This document shows positions 6,733 through 10,044 of a stretch of DNA of 10,044 nucleotides, piece by piece. Every line of letters starts with the position of its first letter. Position 1 is the first letter of the stretch. The notes below the pieces were generated by a model. That model was not told the origin of the DNA and made no database searches. It was given only the letters and a program-made list of their open reading frames with translations. Origin of the DNA: Muricomes sp. Its GTDB lineage: Bacteria; Bacillota; Clostridia; Lachnospirales; Lachnospiraceae. The DNA is taken from the NCBI GenBank assembly GCA_020024675.1, contig JAHHTM010000028.1:1-10044 (forward strand), written 5' to 3'. The position numbers and the translations under genes are program-made.

Positions 6733-6742
6733 TTTGTTCTCC

Positions 6743-7396
6743 CTACATTTTTGAATGGAATTTTGCTAATACGGAATCTGCTCCAATTACGATAATGATA
6801 CAGTCTGCCGGAAGAGGTTTTGCCGGATCAAATGTTACATCCACTTCCTCTCCCTGCATAATTCCAACAACGTTAAGTCCATAACGCTCACGGAGCTTTA
6901 ATTCCATAAGACTCTTGCCAATCCATGGCTCTGGAATTACAGTTTCTGCAAGGCTGTACTCTGATGACAAAGCGATCCAGTCTGTAAAATCTGTAGACAC
7001 AAGACTCTTGGCAATTCTTGTACCCATATCTCTTTCCGGATAGATGATAGCATCTGCTCCAATTTTTTTCAGTATTTTACCTTGAAGATCATCTTTTGCT
7101 TTTACAAGAACATATGGAATCCCTATTTCTTTTGCTGCAATTGTCGCCATAATACTTGCTTCCAGATTTTCTGAAACAGCGATTACGATTGCATCTAAGT
7201 TCCTTCCGCCTAATGACTGAAGTGCCTCCGGATCAGATACGTCCGCTCTCATGGCAAAAAATACAGAATCCGAAATTTCCTGGATTTTTTCATATGATTT
7301 ATCAACTACGATTACGTCACCGCCTAATGACTCTAAAGATAATGCTACGCTTCGTCCAAAGCTACCAAGACCTATTACTGCAAATTGTTTTTTCAT
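6743..7396 (-). CDS. ktrA: Potassium uptake regulatory subunit KtrA (RCK/TrkA family)
   Basis: This is a cytoplasmic gating subunit that forms a ring under the KtrB channel and couples nucleotide binding to potassium flux. The 217-aa length, with one RCK unit, matches KtrA and not the double-length TrkA of Gram-negative bacteria. The RCK_N Rossmann domain (about 1-130) has GLGSFG (9-14) and the acidic residue Asp32 in VVDKS at the end of the second strand, typical of dinucleotide binding; family members also bind ATP/ADP here. The RCK_C domain (about 140-217, including AETVIPEPWIGKSL) is the part that binds cyclic di-AMP in several Firmicutes KtrA proteins. Whether it does so here is inference. 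GAGGG lies 7 nt before the ATG, and the gene follows ktrB by 17 nt. Confidence 0.94.
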   Translation of the reverse strand: MKKQFAVIGLGSFGRSVALSLESLGGDVIVVDKSYEKIQEISDSVFFAMRADVSDPEALQSLGGRNLDAIVIAVSENLEASIMATIAAKEIGIPYVLVKAKDDLQGKILKKIGADAIIYPERDMGTRIAKSLVSTDFTDWIALSSEYSLAETVIPEPWIGKSLMELKLRERYGLNVVGIMQGEEVDVTFDPAKPLPADCIIIVIGADSVLAKFHSKM

Positions 7397-7413
7397 CTGT
7401 TTTCCCTCTCAAG

Positions 7414-8793
7414 TTATCCTAACATAATTTTTTCTTCCGGGAGATCCCGAAGCTGCTCGCCACATTTTACTTTTCCCGCAAAAACGAGTGCCATTGTTAC
7501 AGGTCCGATACGCCCTACATACATAAGCAACATCAGCACTACATGACTAGCTCTTCCAAGATTCGCAGTAAGATCAGCACTAAGACCTACTGTTGCAAGA
7601 GCTGATGTAGCTTCATACATCAATTTCAGGAAATCCTTATCTGGTTCTAAAATAGTAAGTAATGTCACACCAGATAACCAAAACACAAGTGTGATTGTGA
7701 TAATTGCAACACCTGAACGCACAATAGAAGCATCCAGTTTTCTTTTAAAACATTCTGTTTCTCTTCTTCCTTTTAAAACACTTACGCAGGTTAAGACTAC
7801 CATAGCTGCTGTTGTTGTCTTAACACCACCGGCAGTTCCTCCCGGTGATCCTCCAATAAACATAAGTGCACAACATAAAAGTTTTGAACCTTGTGTCAGT
7901 CCATTCTGTGACATGGTGGCAAATCCGGCTGTTCTTGTCGTAACAGACTGAAAACCACTTGCCATAAGTTTCTGACCTACGTTTAATTTACCAACAGTCA
8001 TTGGGTTGCTGTATTCTAAAAGAAAGACTCCTAAAGTTCCTATCAAAATCAGAAGAAATGTCATACAAAGAACAATCTTTGACTGCAATTTCAATCTGGT
8101 AAACAGTCGTGTCAATGGCAGGTGTTCTCGGAATACTTTTTTTGAATTTTTCATAATATCATACCATACTGTAAAACCAAGACCTCCCATAACAATGAGA
8201 AACATTGTTGTAAAACTAATCAGCGGGGATCTTATATACTGGATGAAACTTGATGTTCCAATGATATCAATCCCGGCATTACAAAACGCGGATACAGAGT
8301 GAAATATGGAGTAACAGATTCCTCTGCTGATTCCAAACTGCGGAACAAATTTAAAACAATATAAAAATGCTCCGATTCCTTCTACCAGAAACGTTCCTTT
8401 CAAAATTCGTATAATAAACTGTACCATACCTGAAAGCGTATCTAGATTATATCCCTGTTGAATGATCATACGCTCTCTCATTGTTATCTTTTTCTTTATG
8501 ATAAGAAAAAATGCCACTGTACAGGCTATAACTCCCAGTCCTCCTATCTGAATAAGGACAAGCAGGATTCCTTTACCAAACACTGTAAACTGCACGGCTG
8601 GTGTTATCGTAACAAGACCGGTCACACATACTGCTGAAACCGACGTAAACAATGCATCAATAAATTTGATTGGAATCTGATTGCTTATTGGAAGCCATAA
8701 AAGAAATCCCCCTAAAAGAATAACTCCTAAAAATCCAAGTGCAATTTTCTGCATTGGATCTAAATATGTTTTTTTCTGATTTTTCATTCCCAT
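7414..8793 (-). CDS. ktrB: Potassium uptake transmembrane subunit KtrB (TrkH/HKT superfamily)
   Basis: This is the membrane channel-like subunit that imports potassium, often with sodium dependence, together with KtrA. The 459-aa protein fits KtrB. It shows the fourfold M1-P-M2 layout, with selectivity-filter loops VCVTGLV (Gly59), FCNAGID (Gly174), TTRTAGFA (Gly290) and LATVGLS (Gly403). A small-residue loop GGSPGGTAGG (314-323), followed by VKTTT, corresponds to the gating loop in the third repeat. Hydrophobic segments are plain at about 17-35, 74-99, 135-150, 192-210, 240-260, 305-315, 330-342, 360-382 and 418-439. The first ATG (8793) has AAGG 9 nt upstream; a second ATG two codons later has no properly spaced site. 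The gene starts 4 nt after the response-regulator stop, so translation is probably coupled. Confidence 0.94.
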   Translation of the reverse strand: MGMKNQKKTYLDPMQKIALGFLGVILLGGFLLWLPISNQIPIKFIDALFTSVSAVCVTGLVTITPAVQFTVFGKGILLVLIQIGGLGVIACTVAFFLIIKKKITMRERMIIQQGYNLDTLSGMVQFIIRILKGTFLVEGIGAFLYCFKFVPQFGISRGICYSIFHSVSAFCNAGIDIIGTSSFIQYIRSPLISFTTMFLIVMGGLGFTVWYDIMKNSKKVFREHLPLTRLFTRLKLQSKIVLCMTFLLILIGTLGVFLLEYSNPMTVGKLNVGQKLMASGFQSVTTRTAGFATMSQNGLTQGSKLLCCALMFIGGSPGGTAGGVKTTTAAMVVLTCVSVLKGRRETECFKRKLDASIVRSGVAIITITLVFWLSGVTLLTILEPDKDFLKLMYEATSALATVGLSADLTANLGRASHVVLMLLMYVGRIGPVTMALVFAGKVKCGEQLRDLPEEKIMLG

Positions 8794-8797
8794 TTTC

Positions 8798-9490
8798 TTA
8801 TACCTTAAAGCGGTATCCTACACCCCATATTGTCTCGATATACTGTGGGTGAGAGGTATCGTATTCTATTTTCTCCCGTATTTTTTTGATATGGACAGTG
8901 ACCGTTGCAATGTCTCCGACTGATTCCATGTCCCATATTTCTCTGAATAATTCTTCTTTCGTATAAACATGATTTGGATGTCCTGCAAGAAATGTAAGAA
9001 GATCAAATTCCTTCGTCGTAAAAGAACGTTCTGTTTCATTTACCCAGACTCTGCGCGCTGTCTTATCTATCTTAAGACCGCGGATCTCTATTATTTCATT
9101 TTCCTCTACGGTACTTCCTATCAGCCGCTCATATCTGGCAAGATGCGCTTTTACTCGTGCGACTAACTCGCTTGGACTAAATGGCTTTGTCATATAATCA
9201 TCCGCACCAAGTCCTAATCCTCTGATCTTATCGATATCATCCTTTTTCGCTGATACCATAATGATCGGCGTATTCTTCTGACTACGTACCTGCCGGCAAA
9301 TCTCAAATCCATCTACACCTGGAAGCATTAAATCAAGAATAATCAAATCATAATCCTCTTTTATCGCTTTTTCAAGTCCTGTTTTTCCATCATTGACTAC
9401 AGCCACCTCAAAATTGCTCAGTTCCAGATAATCTTTCTCAAGATCAGCAATACTCTCTTCATCCTCAACGATCAAAATTTTCTTATTCAT
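8798..9490 (-). CDS. OmpR/PhoB-family response regulator
   Basis: This is a DNA-binding transcription factor switched by phosphorylation from the adjacent kinase. The 230-aa protein has a receiver domain (about 1-120) with the acidic pocket Glu9-Asp10, phospho-acceptor Asp53 in LILDLMLPG, the switch Ser80 in MVSAKK and Lys102 in TKPFSP. A winged-helix effector domain follows (about 135-230) with the family's TTKEFDLLTFLAGHPN, VTVHIKKIREKIE recognition-helix region and WGVGYRF end. The ATG overlaps the kinase stop by 8 nt and has AAGGAGGT about 9 nt upstream, inside the kinase gene. The regulon is unknown. Its place directly upstream of ktrB makes potassium or osmotic control the first guess, but the sequence does not identify it as KdpE. 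Confidence 0.95.
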   Translation of the reverse strand: MNKKILIVEDEESIADLEKDYLELSNFEVAVVNDGKTGLEKAIKEDYDLIILDLMLPGVDGFEICRQVRSQKNTPIIMVSAKKDDIDKIRGLGLGADDYMTKPFSPSELVARVKAHLARYERLIGSTVEENEIIEIRGLKIDKTARRVWVNETERSFTTKEFDLLTFLAGHPNHVYTKEELFREIWDMESVGDIATVTVHIKKIREKIEYDTSHPQYIETIWGVGYRFKV

Positions 9491-10044
9491 TCACCGGTAC
9501 CTCCTTATATTTTCTTATTACAAAATACATGGTCGTTCCTACTCCATTTTCACTGGTAGCCCAGATTTTACCTCCATGCTCTTCTACTATTTTCTTTACA
9601 ATAGAAAGTCCTATACCACTTCCTCCTTTTGAGGAATTTCTTGAGGCATCTGTCCGATAAAATCTGTCAAATATATATGGGAGATCTTTTGGCGCAATTC
9701 CTTTTCCATTGTCGCCTAATTCTACCTGAATAAAATCTCCTACATCCTTTAAATTCATCTGGATCTTTGCTTCCGGCTTATCCATATATTTCACGGAATT
9801 ATTAACAATATTGCTGATCACTCGTCGAAGCTGCTCTGGATCAACAATCACCTTTGAATCTTCTTCCAGATAATTATGATACGTAAATTCAACACCTTTT
9901 GCCTCTAATTCCATAGCCAGATCATCCGCGCAGTCTCCAAAATAATCCATTGCGGAAATCGTTGTAAAATCATATGGTATCCTATTTGTATCAATTTTTG
10001 AATATAATGTCAATTCATTAATAAGAAGATCCATTTCATTAGCC
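9483..10044 (-). CDS. Sensor histidine kinase, C-terminal part (cut by right edge)
   Basis: This is the C-terminal half of a two-component sensor kinase that autophosphorylates on a histidine and passes the phosphate to the response regulator downstream. The frame is open to the window edge; the ATG at 10034 is an internal methionine in the dimerisation helix (EMDLLINELTLYSKID), so the histidine box and any sensor or membrane domain lie outside. Numbered from that Met: an HATPase_c domain follows with the N box RRVISNIVNNSVKYM (70-84), G1 box DNGKGI (108-113), F box FDRFYR (122-127) and G2 box GGSGIGLSIVKKIVEEHGG (137-155). It ends VPVNE, with the stop overlapping the regulator's start by 8 nt. 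The stimulus cannot be judged from what is visible. Confidence 0.94.
   Translation of the reverse strand, partial: ANEMDLLINELTLYSKIDTNRIPYDFTTISAMDYFGDCADDLAMELEAKGVEFTYHNYLEEDSKVIVDPEQLRRVISNIVNNSVKYMDKPEAKIQMNLKDVGDFIQVELGDNGKGIAPKDLPYIFDRFYRTDASRNSSKGGSGIGLSIVKKIVEEHGGKIWATSENGVGTTMYFVIRKYKEVPVNE
9499..9506 (-). promoter_or_regulatory. Response-regulator ribosome-binding site inside kinase gene
   Basis: AAGGAGGT on the minus strand, ending 8 nt before the regulator ATG, lies in the last codons of the kinase gene. A near-perfect anti-16S match here would keep the regulator translated strongly, possibly in excess of the kinase. Confidence 0.75.

Noticed and set aside
7691..8302. Plus-strand frames antisense to ktrB
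   Set aside because: KtrB is intact with all four filter loops, and the opposite frames show no family features.
1..10044. CRISPR arrays, insertion sequences, tRNA or rRNA genes, defence islands
   Set aside because: Genes are packed end to end with intact housekeeping frames; I see no direct-repeat array, transposase, terminal inverted repeats flanking a gene, or RNA-gene signatures.

Overview
The window is a compact, AT-rich bacterial chromosome segment in which every clear gene lies on the minus strand. Gene content and order (KtrAB, a BirA biotin ligase-repressor, a DUF6145-like small protein, type III pantothenate kinase, DusB, GreA, LysRS), together with strong Shine-Dalgarno sites, point to a Clostridia member of the Firmicutes. 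Lachnospiraceae is the most likely family. That placement is inferred from protein style and gene order, not from a search.

In transcription order (right to left) the layout is: a two-component sensor kinase cut by the right edge; its OmpR-type response regulator; the potassium channel subunit KtrB; its RCK gating subunit KtrA; a SpoU/TrmH-type RNA 2'-O-methyltransferase; BirA; a DUF6145-like protein of unknown function; CoaX; and DusB. Gaps are between an overlap of 17 nt and a space of 38 nt, several ribosome-binding sites sit inside the preceding gene, and I see no terminator between them. This looks like one polycistronic unit of at least nine genes whose promoter lies beyond the window. 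A consensus sigma-A promoter (TTGACA, 17 nt, TATAAT) then overlaps the end of dusB and drives greA and lysS, through a leader of about 96 nt that contains a hairpin. A second perfect hairpin separates greA from lysS.

The left 234 nt hold no confident gene. They contain a strong hairpin terminator with T-tracts on both sides. It probably serves lysS from the right and perhaps a plus-strand gene whose last codons enter at the left edge.

Functionally, the first block joins signal transduction and potassium uptake to RNA modification and cofactor enzymes (biotin attachment, CoA synthesis). The second block is core transcription and translation (transcript cleavage, Lys-tRNA charging). This is mostly housekeeping DNA. 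The points that stand out are a LysRS with an extra C-terminal Trbp111/EMAP-like tRNA-binding domain, a two-component system built into a KtrAB operon, an uncharacterised small protein overlapping coaX, an arginine replacing the usual glycine in the CoaX phosphate-binding motif, and the greA leader hairpin. I do not see a clearly new defence or mobile system.
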